A stretch of DNA of 64,000 nt, taken from NCBI RefSeq assembly GCF_000577895.1, contig NZ_HG917868.1, positions 372,001-436,000 of the forward strand, written 5' to 3'. This document shows positions 42,779-52,190 of the stretch, piece after piece; positions within the stretch are counted from its first letter, which is position 1, and every line of letters starts with the position of its first letter. The notes beneath the pieces were generated by a model. The model ran no database searches, was not told where the DNA came from, and worked only from the letters and a program-made list of their open reading frames with translations. The DNA is from Clostridium bornimense (GTDB taxonomy: Bacteria > Bacillota > Clostridia > Clostridiales > Clostridiaceae). Both the position numbers and the translations under genes were made by a program.

Positions 42779-44239
42779 TTATTTCTCAATATTTTTATAT
42801 TTATTGTTTTCTGTTCCACTAAAAGTGAAAATAGCAACTAATAGTAAGATTACTGTAGCTATACTCATAAATAAGAATGCAATATTAATTCCATGCATCG
42901 GTGCATTAGATCCATAAGTCTTGATTGAATTTTTTGTAACAGTATTCATAATAGCTACAAATACAGCAGTACCAATTGCGCCAGCAATTGTACGAAGAGA
43001 TGTTAGAAGTGCAGTACTATCTGCTGTAAATTCTTTTTTTACATTACTTGTTCCCCAAGTTACAAGTGGCATCAATAGACAACCAATAGATAAATTACGA
43101 AGTACATTTAAAATTGATGATACCCATAAAGGTGTATTCATGCTAATAAAAATCATACCTATATTACTTAACAATAGACATGCTGCTCCAGAGATAAATA
43201 GTATCTTCATACCTGCTTTATCATATAATTTTCCTGCAAATGGGCTTATAATTGCCATTAACATAGAACCTGGTAATATAACTAGTCCAGAAATTGTAGC
43301 AGAATAACCGAGAATTGTTTGTACATATAAAGGCATTAACATAGATGAACCCATCATAACAAAATAAAATAACATACTTGCTATAACACTTATAGTATAA
43401 TTTTTATTTTTTAAAACTCTTAATTCTAAAAATGGTTGCTTAGAGTGAAGTTGTCTATATGCGAATAGAATCGTAGCTATACTTCCAATAATTAATATTG
43501 GCAATACTTGTATACTTATAAATTTATAATTTCCTATATTACCAACACCTAAGGTGATACCTCCAAAAGCAAATATACTAATAATAAATGAAATTATATC
43601 AAATTTCTTTTTAACAGTATCTAAAACATTATCAAATACAAATAGAGCCCAGATTAAAGAAGCTGATATTATTACGATTGTAATATAAAATATGGCTCTC
43701 CAACTTATTACATCAACAATTATACCTGCTAAGGTTGGAGCAACTACAGGTGCCGCACCTATGGACAAACCATACCACCCCATTGCAGTACCACGTTTTT
43801 CAGCAGGATAAATTGATAAAATTATAACCTGAGCCATTGATGTAAGAATGCCGTTTCCACTAGCTTGTAGTATTCTACCAAACATCATGAAATGAAAGTT
43901 TGGAGCAATAGCACAGAGTATCAATCCTAAAATAAAAATAGTGAGGCCAGATAAATATAAGTTACGAGTTGGAAACCTTGTAATTAAGAAAGCTGTTAAA
44001 GGCATCATAATTCCCATAGCCAAGGCATATCCACTTGTGAGCCATTGCCCGGTAGTAACGCTAATATTCATATCAGAAATCATTGATGGCAAAGCTGTTG
44101 TTAAGGCTGTTGCTAGCATTGAACTAGCAATACAAGTTATAACGATATTTATAAATATCATTGAGCGTTTACGATCTGTAATAGATTCTACATTATTCAT
44201 TGTGCTTTTATGCTCTGTGAGACATTCTGAATTATTCAT
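42779..44239 (-). CDS. MFS multidrug exporter, DHA2 family, second operon
   Basis: 486 aa. Fourteen hydrophobic helices; ATALTTALPSMISDMNISVTTG in helix 1, WLTSGYALAMGIMMPLTAFL, motif C-like APTLAGIIVDVISWRAIFYI. The ATG at 44239 follows GGAGGG; a longer frame to 44287 runs inside marR. It overlaps marR by 8 bp. The C-terminal tail is charged. MDR-type, substrate unknown. Confidence 0.92.
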   Translation of the reverse strand: MNNSECLTEHKSTMNNVESITDRKRSMIFINIVITCIASSMLATALTTALPSMISDMNISVTTGQWLTSGYALAMGIMMPLTAFLITRFPTRNLYLSGLTIFILGLILCAIAPNFHFMMFGRILQASGNGILTSMAQVIILSIYPAEKRGTAMGWYGLSIGAAPVVAPTLAGIIVDVISWRAIFYITIVIISASLIWALFVFDNVLDTVKKKFDIISFIISIFAFGGITLGVGNIGNYKFISIQVLPILIIGSIATILFAYRQLHSKQPFLELRVLKNKNYTISVIASMLFYFVMMGSSMLMPLYVQTILGYSATISGLVILPGSMLMAIISPFAGKLYDKAGMKILFISGAACLLLSNIGMIFISMNTPLWVSSILNVLRNLSIGCLLMPLVTWGTSNVKKEFTADSTALLTSLRTIAGAIGTAVFVAIMNTVTKNSIKTYGSNAPMHGINIAFLFMSIATVILLLVAIFTFSGTENNKYKNIEK

Positions 44240-44675
44240 TTTTTCCCTCCATACTAATATAAAATTTTTGTATTTTTTGTAGAGCACTATAAAATACCTC
44301 TTTTTCTTCTGATGTTAAGTAAGACAACATATCTTTATGCGCAATAGCTCGTTTTTTACGAACTTCTTCTGCTTTATGCTTTCCATCATTAGTAAGAGAA
44401 ACTAAACTAATACGTTTATCAGTATCTGAGGTAACTCGATTTACAAACCCCTTTTGTTCTAATTTAGATAAGAGTTCACTCAGTGATGTAGGGCGTATAT
44501 GAAGTAGTTTTGCTAAATCTTTTTGATTGATTATATCAACATAGTCCAATACTGATAAACAGTAATATTGTCCTCTGAAAGGATTCATATTACCGTAACG
44601 AGTTTGTGAAAAATGCCGATTTAATCTAGTAACATCAAAAAATAACTCGACAATTTCTTCGTCTTTTAAAGTCAT
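44232..44675 (-). CDS. MarR family regulator, second MFS operon
   Basis: 147 aa. Helix-turn-helix NQKDLAKLLHIRPTSLSELLSKLEQKGFV and wing RVTSDTDKRISLVSLT. The ATG at 44675 follows AAAGGAG. A perfect 17-bp inverted repeat overlaps its promoter, giving direct autoregulation. Unrelated in detail to the first MarR protein (42035), so the two exporters respond to different signals. Confidence 0.93.
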   Translation of the reverse strand: MTLKDEEIVELFFDVTRLNRHFSQTRYGNMNPFRGQYYCLSVLDYVDIINQKDLAKLLHIRPTSLSELLSKLEQKGFVNRVTSDTDKRISLVSLTNDGKHKAEEVRKKRAIAHKDMLSYLTSEEKEVFYSALQKIQKFYISMEGKNE

Positions 44676-44693
44676 AAATTCAACTCCTTTTAA

Positions 44694-44743
44694 ATTGATG
44701 AGGTACCGAATAATATTATAGTTCGGTACCTCATCAATGTCAA
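44694..44743 (-). promoter_or_regulatory. Second marR-MFS promoter inside a perfect operator palindrome
   Basis: ATTGATGAGGTACCGAA (44694-44710) is the exact inverse of TTCGGTACCTCATCAAT (44722-44738), spacer 11. On the minus strand TTGACA (44738-44743) and TATAAT (44715-44720) are 17 bases apart. The palindrome fills the spacer and the region after the -10, so repressor binding would exclude polymerase. Confidence 0.92.
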
Positions 44744-45021
44744 TAAAACACATAATATTAAAAAATATAATTTAATGTTATATTTTTGAAAACAAGAGAA
44801 ATGTACTTACAATAATATGAACAAAAAATAAAGTAACATAGGGGGAAGGAATTTATAGGTGTTTTACTAAATATATCTTTTAGTGAATATAGATAAATGT
44901 AATGATAATGAAATTGTTACAAAAATATTGATAAATGTAAAATATAGTGATAAAATTTAAAACATAGTAATCATATAAGAAAAGTATAAATTAAATAATT
45001 AAAGTGGTAGGGAGTGAGAAG

Positions 45022-45948
45022 ATGAAAAAATATAGAAGAATAGTTTTATTTATAGTTATATCGTTGATGTTTTTGTTATTAGTATCGTGCAACAGTGATG
45101 AAAAGGTAGTGAAAAATTCTGTAAAGATAGGATATTTACCTATAACACATTCATTACCATTGTATGTAGAAAAAGAAGTAGAGAGAGGTGATATAGAACT
45201 TATTAAATTTGGATCATGGCCAGAACTTATGGATGCATTAAATTCTGGAAAGATAGATGGTGCTTCTGTACTTATAGAGTTGGCAATGAAAGCAAAATCA
45301 CAAGGGATAGATTTAAAAGCAGTGGCACTTGGGCATAGTGATGGAAACGCTGTTATAGTAAATGAAAAAATAAAAAGTGTAAAAGATCTTAAGGGAAAAA
45401 ATTTTGCAATACCTAATAAGTTGTCTACTCACTATATTCTACTTTATGAAATGTTAAAAGAAGAAAATATGAAATTAGAAGATATAAATATTATTGAGCT
45501 TCCACCATCTGAGATGGCTGTGGCATTATTAGAAAAAAGAATAGATGGATATTGTGTTGCAGAGCCTTTTGGGGCAAAAGCAGTTGTTAATGGTAATGGA
45601 AAGGTATTAAAACAATCTTCTGAAATTATTCCAAATTCAATTTGTTGTGCATTAGTTTTTAGAGGCGATTTTATAAAAAATAGAAACGAAAAGGCAAAAG
45701 AAATAGTGAAAAAGTATAGTGCAGCTACAGAAGATTTGAGTAATAAAGGAGAAAGGGAAATTAGAGCAAAAGAATTTCTTAATGTACAAGATAAAGTTCT
45801 AACTGAATCTTTAGGATGGATATCTTTCGAAAAATTAAGAATTGAAGAATCAGATTATAATAAAATATCTGATTATTTAAAAGAAATGAAGTTATTAGAT
45901 AAGCCACCAACTTATGATGAATTTGTAGATAATTCTTTATTAGAGTAA
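45022..45948 (+). CDS. NitT/TauT-type substrate-binding lipoprotein
   Basis: 308 aa lipoprotein (lipobox LVSC, about residue 22). VKIGYLPITHSLPLYVEK and LMDALNSGKIDGASVLIELA, with FAIPNKLSTHYILLYEML, define the NMT1/SsuA/TauA fold. VAEPFGAKAVV is the conserved hinge segment. The ATG at 45022 follows GGGAGTGAG. Clients of the family are sulfonates, nitrate, thiamine precursors or metal chelates; the downstream NikMNQO and CODH genes make a nickel-linked or CO-related substrate worth testing, but this is inference. Confidence 0.88.
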   Translation: MKKYRRIVLFIVISLMFLLLVSCNSDEKVVKNSVKIGYLPITHSLPLYVEKEVERGDIELIKFGSWPELMDALNSGKIDGASVLIELAMKAKSQGIDLKAVALGHSDGNAVIVNEKIKSVKDLKGKNFAIPNKLSTHYILLYEMLKEENMKLEDINIIELPPSEMAVALLEKRIDGYCVAEPFGAKAVVNGNGKVLKQSSEIIPNSICCALVFRGDFIKNRNEKAKEIVKKYSAATEDLSNKGEREIRAKEFLNVQDKVLTESLGWISFEKLRIEESDYNKISDYLKEMKLLDKPPTYDEFVDNSLLE

Positions 45949-45968
45949 GTAAAAATAGGAGGGTAGAG

Positions 45969-46730
45969 ATGAAAAAAAGAGAAAAAATTATCAACATTAT
46001 TATATCTATTGGAATATTAGTTATACTATGGACTTTACTATCTGTGACAGGAAAGGTAGGGAGTACTATTATACCATCACCAATAAATGTAGTGAAAGCA
46101 ATTAGGGAAATGATAGAGGATGGTATTTTATTAAAATATATAGGCATAAGTTTATATAGGTTTTTTGTAGGATACTCTGTAGCAGTAGTCGTGGCTATAT
46201 TGTTAGGATTATTATTAGGATGGTATGAAAAAGCTTGGAATATTGTAAATCCAATAGTACAACTTTTAAGACCTATATCACCTACTGCTTGGTTTCCATT
46301 TATAGTTATTATTTTTGGGATAGGTAATTTACCAGCAATAGTAATAATATTTATAGCAGCTTTTTTTCCAGTATTGTTATCTACAGTTTCAGCAGTAAAA
46401 AAGATAGACAAAACATATTTGAAAATAGCTAGTAATTTTGATGTTAAGGGATTTAGATTGATGATAAAGGTAGTATTGCCAGCAATATTTCCAGTGATAA
46501 TAAATGCAATGCATATTGCACTAGGTAGTGCATGGATCTTTCTTGTTGCAGGAGAAATGGTAGGAGCTCAATCAGGACTTGGATATTTAATAATTGATGC
46601 CAGAAATAATCTTAGATATGACATGTTATTAGCTGGAATAGTATTTATAGGAGTTATAGGACTTATTTTAGATAAGGGTATAGAAATAGTAGAGAGAAAA
46701 ATAAGTTCTAAATGGGGAAATTCATATTAG
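45969..46730 (+). CDS. NitT/TauT-type ABC permease
   Basis: 253 aa with six helices. TIIPSPINVVKAIREMI at the N-terminus, the EAA-type loop VKGFRLMIKVVLPAIFPVIINAM (about 160-180), and AGEMVGAQSGLGYLIIDAR are SsuC/TauC signatures. GGAGGG precedes the ATG. It lies 20 bp after the binding protein gene and 20 bp before the ATPase start, forming a complete importer. Confidence 0.93.
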   Translation: MKKREKIINIIISIGILVILWTLLSVTGKVGSTIIPSPINVVKAIREMIEDGILLKYIGISLYRFFVGYSVAVVVAILLGLLLGWYEKAWNIVNPIVQLLRPISPTAWFPFIVIIFGIGNLPAIVIIFIAAFFPVLLSTVSAVKKIDKTYLKIASNFDVKGFRLMIKVVLPAIFPVIINAMHIALGSAWIFLVAGEMVGAQSGLGYLIIDARNNLRYDMLLAGIVFIGVIGLILDKGIEIVERKISSKWGNSY

Positions 46731-46750
46731 ATTTAGAAAGGAGAGTTTTT

Positions 46751-47512
46751 ATGAGTATAAAGGTAGAAGGTGTGTCTAAGGTTTTTAATGATAAGATTAA
46801 GGTACTAGATAATATAAATATCGATATAGATGAAGGCGATTTTGTATGCCTTTTAGGACCTAGTGGATGTGGAAAGAGTACATTACTAAATATGATGGCT
46901 GCTTTTGATAAACCTACTGATGGGAAAATATATATTAATGGTATTGAGGTAGATAAGCCTACCATAGAAAGAGTAACAATATTTCAGAACTATGGACTTC
47001 TACCATGGAGAAATGTAGAGAAAAATATTGAATTTGGATTAGAAACATTGAAATTACCTAAAGTAGAAAGAAAAGTTGTGGCAGAAAAATATATGAGATT
47101 AGTAGGATTGGAAAAGTTTAAAAATCATTATCCTCACCAATTGTCAGGAGGAATGCAACAGAGGGTCGCTATTGCTAGAGCTCTTGCTGTAAAACCAAAG
47201 ATATTATTTATGGATGAACCTTTTGGTGCATTAGATCCAATAATAAGAAGTAATCTTCAAGAGGAAGTAAGAAATATATGGCGTGAAGAAGGTATTACAA
47301 TTGTTTTTGTAACTCATGATGTAGAAGAAGCAGTATACCTTGGAAATAAGATAATTATTATGTCACCACATCCAGGTAGGATAAGGGAGGTAATTAATAG
47401 AGAAAATCAACAGTTAATAGAGAAATCAAGTGAGGAGTTTTATCAATTAAAAAGCACCATCATAAATATTTTAGAAGAAAACTCTAGAGATGGTATAGAA
47501 TATTATATTTAA
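46751..47512 (+). CDS. NitT/TauT-type ABC ATPase
   Basis: 253 aa. Walker A LLGPSGCGKSTLL, Q-loop VTIFQNYGLLPW, signature LSGGMQQRVAIARAL and Walker B KILFMDEPFGALDP, with the H-loop VTHDVEEAVYL. The ATG at 46751 after AAAGGAGAG is preferred; an overlapping frame extends into the permease gene. The C-terminus (ENQQLIEKSSEEFYQLKST) is longer than a minimal ATPase. Confidence 0.94.
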   Translation: MSIKVEGVSKVFNDKIKVLDNINIDIDEGDFVCLLGPSGCGKSTLLNMMAAFDKPTDGKIYINGIEVDKPTIERVTIFQNYGLLPWRNVEKNIEFGLETLKLPKVERKVVAEKYMRLVGLEKFKNHYPHQLSGGMQQRVAIARALAVKPKILFMDEPFGALDPIIRSNLQEEVRNIWREEGITIVFVTHDVEEAVYLGNKIIIMSPHPGRIREVINRENQQLIEKSSEEFYQLKSTIINILEENSRDGIEYYI

Positions 47513-47527
47513 AAAGGGGAAATCATT

Positions 47528-48523
47528 ATGCATATGGCAGATGCACTTATAACACCATTAGTAGGTGTGACGATGACAGTAGCTACTGTTGGTATTTCTG
47601 CATATTCTACGAAAAAAATAAGAAAAGAATTAGAATTTGATAAGAAAATACCCTTAATGGGTGTTGTAGGATCTTTTATTTTTGCGGCACAGATGATTAA
47701 TTTTACAATACCAGGAACAGGCTCTAGTGGACACATTGGAGGGGGCCTTTTGCTTGCTATACTTTTAGGGCCTGAGGCAGGATTTTTATCGATATTATCG
47801 GTGTTATTAATACAAGCATTATTTTTTGGCGATGGAGGATTATTAGCGTTAGGATGTAATGCTATTAATATGGGCTTTTTTAGTTGTTTTATAGGATACA
47901 GATTAATATATAGTAAGATTTTAAGTAAAGGTTACTCAAAGAAGAGGATATATTTTGCATCAATTTTAGCAGCAGTAATTAGCTTACAACTAGGTTCATT
48001 TAGTGTAGTTGTAGAAACCGTTGTTTCTGGAATAACAGAATTACCTTTTTCAACATTTCTTATATTTATGCAACCAATTCATTTTATAATTGCAGTGGTA
48101 GAAGGAGCGATTACGGCAATTTTAATAAACTTCATTTGGAGTCATAGGCCAGAGTTATTAGAAAAAAATAATAGTAGCACTGTAAAGAAAGTATCAAGAA
48201 AAAAGATAGTTATGGTGTTTTTATTAGGAGCTTTAATTGTTGGGGGAGGGCTTTCAATTTTCGCCTCATCAAATCCCGATGGATTAGAATGGTCTATATT
48301 AAAAACTACAGGAAGAGAAGAAATAGTACGAAATAATGAAATTCACGAAAAGGTGGCATCAATTCAAGAAAAAACTACTATTTTGCCAGAGTATAATTTA
48401 AGAAACGAAGTATTAGGTAAGTTTGGTACTACTGTAGCAGGGGTTATTGGAGTTGTAATTACAATATCATTTGTTCTTTTACTAGGATTATTATCGAAAA
48501 AAAGAAAGGTTATAAAGGAATAA
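47528..48523 (+). CDS. ECF metal transporter, CbiMN/NikMN substrate-specific component
   Basis: 331 aa. MHMADAL places Met1/His2 for metal coordination and a further His in GSSGHIGG (about residue 68) fits the third ligand. Seven or so helices (CbiM/NikM), then a periplasmic-type NikN segment with SSNPDGLEWSILKTTG and a last helix (about 300-325). Nickel is favoured over cobalt because cooS follows. AAGGGGA precedes the ATG. Confidence 0.9.
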   Translation: MHMADALITPLVGVTMTVATVGISAYSTKKIRKELEFDKKIPLMGVVGSFIFAAQMINFTIPGTGSSGHIGGGLLLAILLGPEAGFLSILSVLLIQALFFGDGGLLALGCNAINMGFFSCFIGYRLIYSKILSKGYSKKRIYFASILAAVISLQLGSFSVVVETVVSGITELPFSTFLIFMQPIHFIIAVVEGAITAILINFIWSHRPELLEKNNSSTVKKVSRKKIVMVFLLGALIVGGGLSIFASSNPDGLEWSILKTTGREEIVRNNEIHEKVASIQEKTTILPEYNLRNEVLGKFGTTVAGVIGVVITISFVLLLGLLSKKRKVIKE

Positions 48524-48529
48524 AAGTAA

Positions 48530-49258
48530 ATGGGAGATATCAGTAAAGCTATATATAATATAAGAAAAATTGATGATTTAGGAAGAAAAAATAGTAAAAT
48601 ACATAAAATTAATCCTGTAATAAAGATTATAGTTACATTAGTTTATGTTATAAAGGTTATTTCCATGAAAGAATTTTTACTTGTAAATACTATTACTATA
48701 TTAGCATATCCTATCTTTATTTTTATTTTGGGGAAAATACCAATAAGGGTAATCTTAAGAAAGTTAATATTTGTATTACCAATTGTATTAGGAATAATAT
48801 CTATTAATCTTATTATAGATTTTTCTAATGAAGAAATTATTTTCTCTTTATTATTATTATTTAAATGTATATTCTCATTAATTGGAACACTTCAACTTTT
48901 AGCAACTACTACAATAATTGATTTAGCTATGGCCATGAGGAAATTAAGAATTCCGAAAGTTCTAGTTTCTATATTACTTATGATTTACAGATATATTATA
49001 GTAATAATGGAGGAAGGATGTAGAATAAAATCTGCTTATCAATTAAGAACAGCAAATAGAAAATCTATGACTATTAGTGATTGGGGGATGATAATGGGAC
49101 AACTACTTTTAAGGACTATAGATAGGTCAGAACAGGTATATTCAGCTATGATTATGAGAGGATTTCAAGGAGAATACTATAGTGGTAAAGTTCATAAGGT
49201 GAAGAATATAGATTTAATTTATGGTTTTATTATAGTTGCTATTTTCATTTTATTCTAG
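48530..49258 (+). CDS. ECF transporter transmembrane component (CbiQ/NikQ)
   Basis: 242 aa, about six helices; HKINPVIKIIVTLVYVIKV at the start and the cytosolic coupling region LAMAMRKLRIPKVLVSILLMIYRYI with its conserved Arg/Pro, then RGFQGEYYSGK. It connects the MN component to the ATPase. 6 bp spacing from the MN gene. Confidence 0.92.
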   Translation: MGDISKAIYNIRKIDDLGRKNSKIHKINPVIKIIVTLVYVIKVISMKEFLLVNTITILAYPIFIFILGKIPIRVILRKLIFVLPIVLGIISINLIIDFSNEEIIFSLLLLFKCIFSLIGTLQLLATTTIIDLAMAMRKLRIPKVLVSILLMIYRYIIVIMEEGCRIKSAYQLRTANRKSMTISDWGMIMGQLLLRTIDRSEQVYSAMIMRGFQGEYYSGKVHKVKNIDLIYGFIIVAIFILF

Positions 49259-49269
49259 GGAGAAGTGTT

Positions 49270-50001
49270 ATGGGAAAAGATATATTGGAAGTTGATAAAG
49301 TAACTTACAAATATCCAGATGGATATGAGGCGATAAAAGATATTTCTTTTAAAGTTAAAGAGGGAGAAAAGATTGGCTTAATAGGAGCAAATGGTGCAGG
49401 AAAATCAACAGTATTACAACTTATTGCAGGACTTTATTTTTGTAATGAAGGAAGAATTGTTGTAGATAATGTAGAGGTAGGGAAAAAAAGTTTAAAAGAA
49501 GTTAGAAAAAATTTAGGTTTTGTATTTCAAGATTCTGATAATCAGTTATTTATGAATACAGTATATGAAGATATATCATTTGGTCTTAGAAGTAATAAAG
49601 TTTCAGAAGAAGATGTTAATGTTAGAGTTATAGAAATTTTAAATCAGTTATCTATGGAGAAACTAAAAGATAAGGAAATATATAAATTATCAGGGGGACA
49701 AAAGAAGATTATATCTATAGCTGGTGTCATTGTGATGAAACCAAAAATAATTTTAATGGATGAGCCGACAGCATCATTAGACCCAAAATCTAGAAGGAAT
49801 ATAATTAATATCATAAGGAATATTCCTAAGACATTTATTATAGCTACTCATGATTTAGATATGATTTTGGATTGTTGTGAAAGGGTTGTTATATTGCTAG
49901 ATGGTGAAGTTATTGCTATAGGGAAATCAGAGGAACTTCTTAGAAATAAGGAGGTTTTAGAAAAAGCAAATTTAGAGTTACCATTATCATTTCAAAGATG
50001 A
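49270..50001 (+). CDS. ECF transporter ATPase (CbiO/NikO)
   Basis: 243 aa. Walker A GANGAGKST, Q-loop VFQDSDNQLFMNTVYEDISFG (the CbiO-type insert), signature LSGGQKK and Walker B IILMDEPTASLDP, H-loop ATHDLD. A single ATPase suggests a homodimer. It completes the MN-Q-O importer 25 bp before cooS. Confidence 0.93.
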   Translation: MGKDILEVDKVTYKYPDGYEAIKDISFKVKEGEKIGLIGANGAGKSTVLQLIAGLYFCNEGRIVVDNVEVGKKSLKEVRKNLGFVFQDSDNQLFMNTVYEDISFGLRSNKVSEEDVNVRVIEILNQLSMEKLKDKEIYKLSGGQKKIISIAGVIVMKPKIILMDEPTASLDPKSRRNIINIIRNIPKTFIIATHDLDMILDCCERVVILLDGEVIAIGKSEELLRNKEVLEKANLELPLSFQR

Positions 50002-50025
50002 AACAATTAAAAAGGGGGCATTATT

Positions 50026-52056
50026 TTGTTTAAATTAAGAAGAAGTAAGGTAAAATATCATCATGAGGTTTTAGGGGGACATCATCATGGTCATCATCAT
50101 AGTCATGGTGGAGGAGCTAATGTAAATGATTATTTAGAGGCAGTAGCAGAATATAGAAAGACATTTCCGTCAAAACAAGATGTATTAGAGAAAACTCCAG
50201 ACCCAGCAGTAAGAGAAATGCTTTTGAATATGGAACAAATAGGTTGTGATACTGCTTTTGATAGATTTGATAAGCAACAACCACAATGTAGTTTTGGTAT
50301 TGCTGGTGCCTGTTGTAAGATATGTTATATGGGTCCTTGTAAGATAACTAAAAAAAGTCCTAAAGGTGTTTGTGGAGCGGATGCTGATCTTATTGTGGCA
50401 AGAAATTTTACCCGTGCATTAGCTGGTGGGGTAGCTGCACATGGAGCTCATGCAAGAGAAGTAATTCTTGCACTTAAATCTGCAGCAGAAGGAAAATTGG
50501 ACTTGCCTATAATCGGTGAAGAAAAAGTAATTAATACAGCAAAACAATTTGGAATATATGAAGAAGGAAAAACAGTAAAAGAATTAGCATCAAAACTAGC
50601 AGATATTCTTTTAGATGACTTATCAAGAACAATTCCTGATGAATATAAAACAATAAAAGCTTGTGCACCAGCTGAAAGACAAAAGGTGTGGAGTGACCTA
50701 GGAATTATGCCGATAAGTGCTTATCATGAAGTATTTGAAGCACTACATAGAACTGGTGCAGCTACTGATGGAGATGCTGATAATGTTCTACAACAATTTT
50801 TAAGATGTGGACTTGCATTTGTGTTCTCTGGAGTAGTAGGTTCAGCAATTGCTACAGATAGTCTTTTTGGAATAGGAAATAGAACTACTTCAAGAGTTAA
50901 TGTTGGTGCACTTAAAAAAGGATATGTAAATATTGCTGTACATGGACATTCACCAGTTCTTGTTAGTGAGATAGTAAAACAAGGGCAAAGTGAAGAATTT
51001 ATTAAATTGGCAAAAGAAAACGGAGCAAAAGGAATTCAGTTTTATGGAATATGTTGTTCAGGACTCTCAGCTATGTATAGATATAATGGAGTAATACCAT
51101 TATCTAATGCAGTGGGTGCAGAAATGGTTTTGGGAACTGGAGCTTTAGATCTTTGGGTTGCTGATGTTCAAGATGTATTTCCATCTATAATGGATGTTGC
51201 AAATTGTTTTAAAACTACAGTGGTAACAACTAGTGATTCAGCAAGACTTCCAGGTGCAGAACATTATGCTTACGATCATGAACATAGTAATTTAGATGAA
51301 ACTACAAAGATTGCAAAAAAGATAGTTACAAGAGCTATTGAAAGCTTTAGAGATAGACAGGGGATGCCAGTGTTTATACCTCCATATGAAGTTGAAGCAG
51401 AGGTAGGATTCTCTGTAGAATATATTGAAAGTCTTTATGGTAGTGTAAAACCTATTGCAGATGGTTTAAAAAATGGCGATATATTAGGAATTGTGAACAT
51501 CGTTGGATGTAATAATCCAAGAGTAATTTATGAAAAGGCTACAGTAGATGTAGCAACAAAATTAATTGAAAATAATGTTCTTATTCTTACTAATGGATGT
51601 GCTTCATTCCCATTATTAAAACTGGGATTTTGCAACACATCTGCATTGAAAAAGACAGGCGCAAAGCTAAGAAAATTTTTAGAGAAAGATAATTTGCCAC
51701 CAGTATGGCATGTTGGAGAATGTATTGATAATGCAAGATCATCAGGATTTTTTGCTAAAATAGCAGCAGAAGTAGGACATGATATTAAAGATATGCCTTA
51801 TGGATTATCCAGTCCAGAATGGTCTAATGAAAAAGGAATAGGGGCAGCACTTGGATTTAGATTATTTGGAATAAATTCATATCATTGTGTTTATGCTCCA
51901 GTACAGGGATCAGATAAGGTTACAGAGTTTATAACTGAAGGAACAAAGAAAACATTAGGATCTAGTATGAAGGTAAATACAGATCCAGATGCTTTAGCAG
52001 AGCTAATAATATCAGATTTAAAAGAAAAAAGATTAGCATTAGGATGGAGTATATAA
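50026..52056 (+). CDS. cooS: Anaerobic Ni-Fe carbon monoxide dehydrogenase with His-rich N-terminus
   Basis: 676 aa catalytic subunit of the CooS type; oxidises CO to CO2 with the Ni-4Fe-5S C cluster. Residues 12-27 hold nine His (HHEVLGGHHHGHHHSH). Cluster B/D ligands are in CSFGIAGACCKICYMGPCKI (about 85-105). C-cluster residues: His in VHGHSPVL, and Cys in FYGICCSG, DVANCFK, NIVGCNNP, NGCASFP and HVGECIDN, with catalytic Lys in APVQGSDKV. The TTG start follows AAGGGGG by 8 bases. No acetyl-CoA synthase, CooC or ferredoxin gene is adjacent. Confidence 0.95.
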   Translation: MFKLRRSKVKYHHEVLGGHHHGHHHSHGGGANVNDYLEAVAEYRKTFPSKQDVLEKTPDPAVREMLLNMEQIGCDTAFDRFDKQQPQCSFGIAGACCKICYMGPCKITKKSPKGVCGADADLIVARNFTRALAGGVAAHGAHAREVILALKSAAEGKLDLPIIGEEKVINTAKQFGIYEEGKTVKELASKLADILLDDLSRTIPDEYKTIKACAPAERQKVWSDLGIMPISAYHEVFEALHRTGAATDGDADNVLQQFLRCGLAFVFSGVVGSAIATDSLFGIGNRTTSRVNVGALKKGYVNIAVHGHSPVLVSEIVKQGQSEEFIKLAKENGAKGIQFYGICCSGLSAMYRYNGVIPLSNAVGAEMVLGTGALDLWVADVQDVFPSIMDVANCFKTTVVTTSDSARLPGAEHYAYDHEHSNLDETTKIAKKIVTRAIESFRDRQGMPVFIPPYEVEAEVGFSVEYIESLYGSVKPIADGLKNGDILGIVNIVGCNNPRVIYEKATVDVATKLIENNVLILTNGCASFPLLKLGFCNTSALKKTGAKLRKFLEKDNLPPVWHVGECIDNARSSGFFAKIAAEVGHDIKDMPYGLSSPEWSNEKGIGAALGFRLFGINSYHCVYAPVQGSDKVTEFITEGTKKTLGSSMKVNTDPDALAELIISDLKEKRLALGWSI

Positions 52057-52071
52057 GATTAAATATTAAAT

Positions 52072-52122
52072 AAGGTTATCGCTGAGAGTAAATAAAAACT
52101 TGTAGGCGAGAGCCTTTTTTTA
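52072..52122 (+). terminator. Terminator of cooS, GCGAGAGC family (member 2)
   Basis: AAGGTTATCGC pairs with GCGAGAGCCTT (one mismatch, G-U) and is followed by T7. Shares TTGTAGGCGAGAGC with the terminator at 55383. Confidence 0.85.
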
Positions 52123-52190
52123 TTTTGTCAGAAGATTGTAAGAAGTTACATGTAAAATATAAATCATAGTAGATGATGAGGTGATAAAAA

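Noticed and set aside
44905-44935. Fur-like AATGATAATGAAATTG segment before the transporter/CODH run
   Set aside because: Too few matches to the 19-bp Fur box for AT-rich DNA; not distinguishable from chance by eye.
45779-46411. 210-codon minus-strand frame across the ABC binding-protein/permease junction
   Set aside because: Spans two clearly coding plus-strand genes and shows no family motif.
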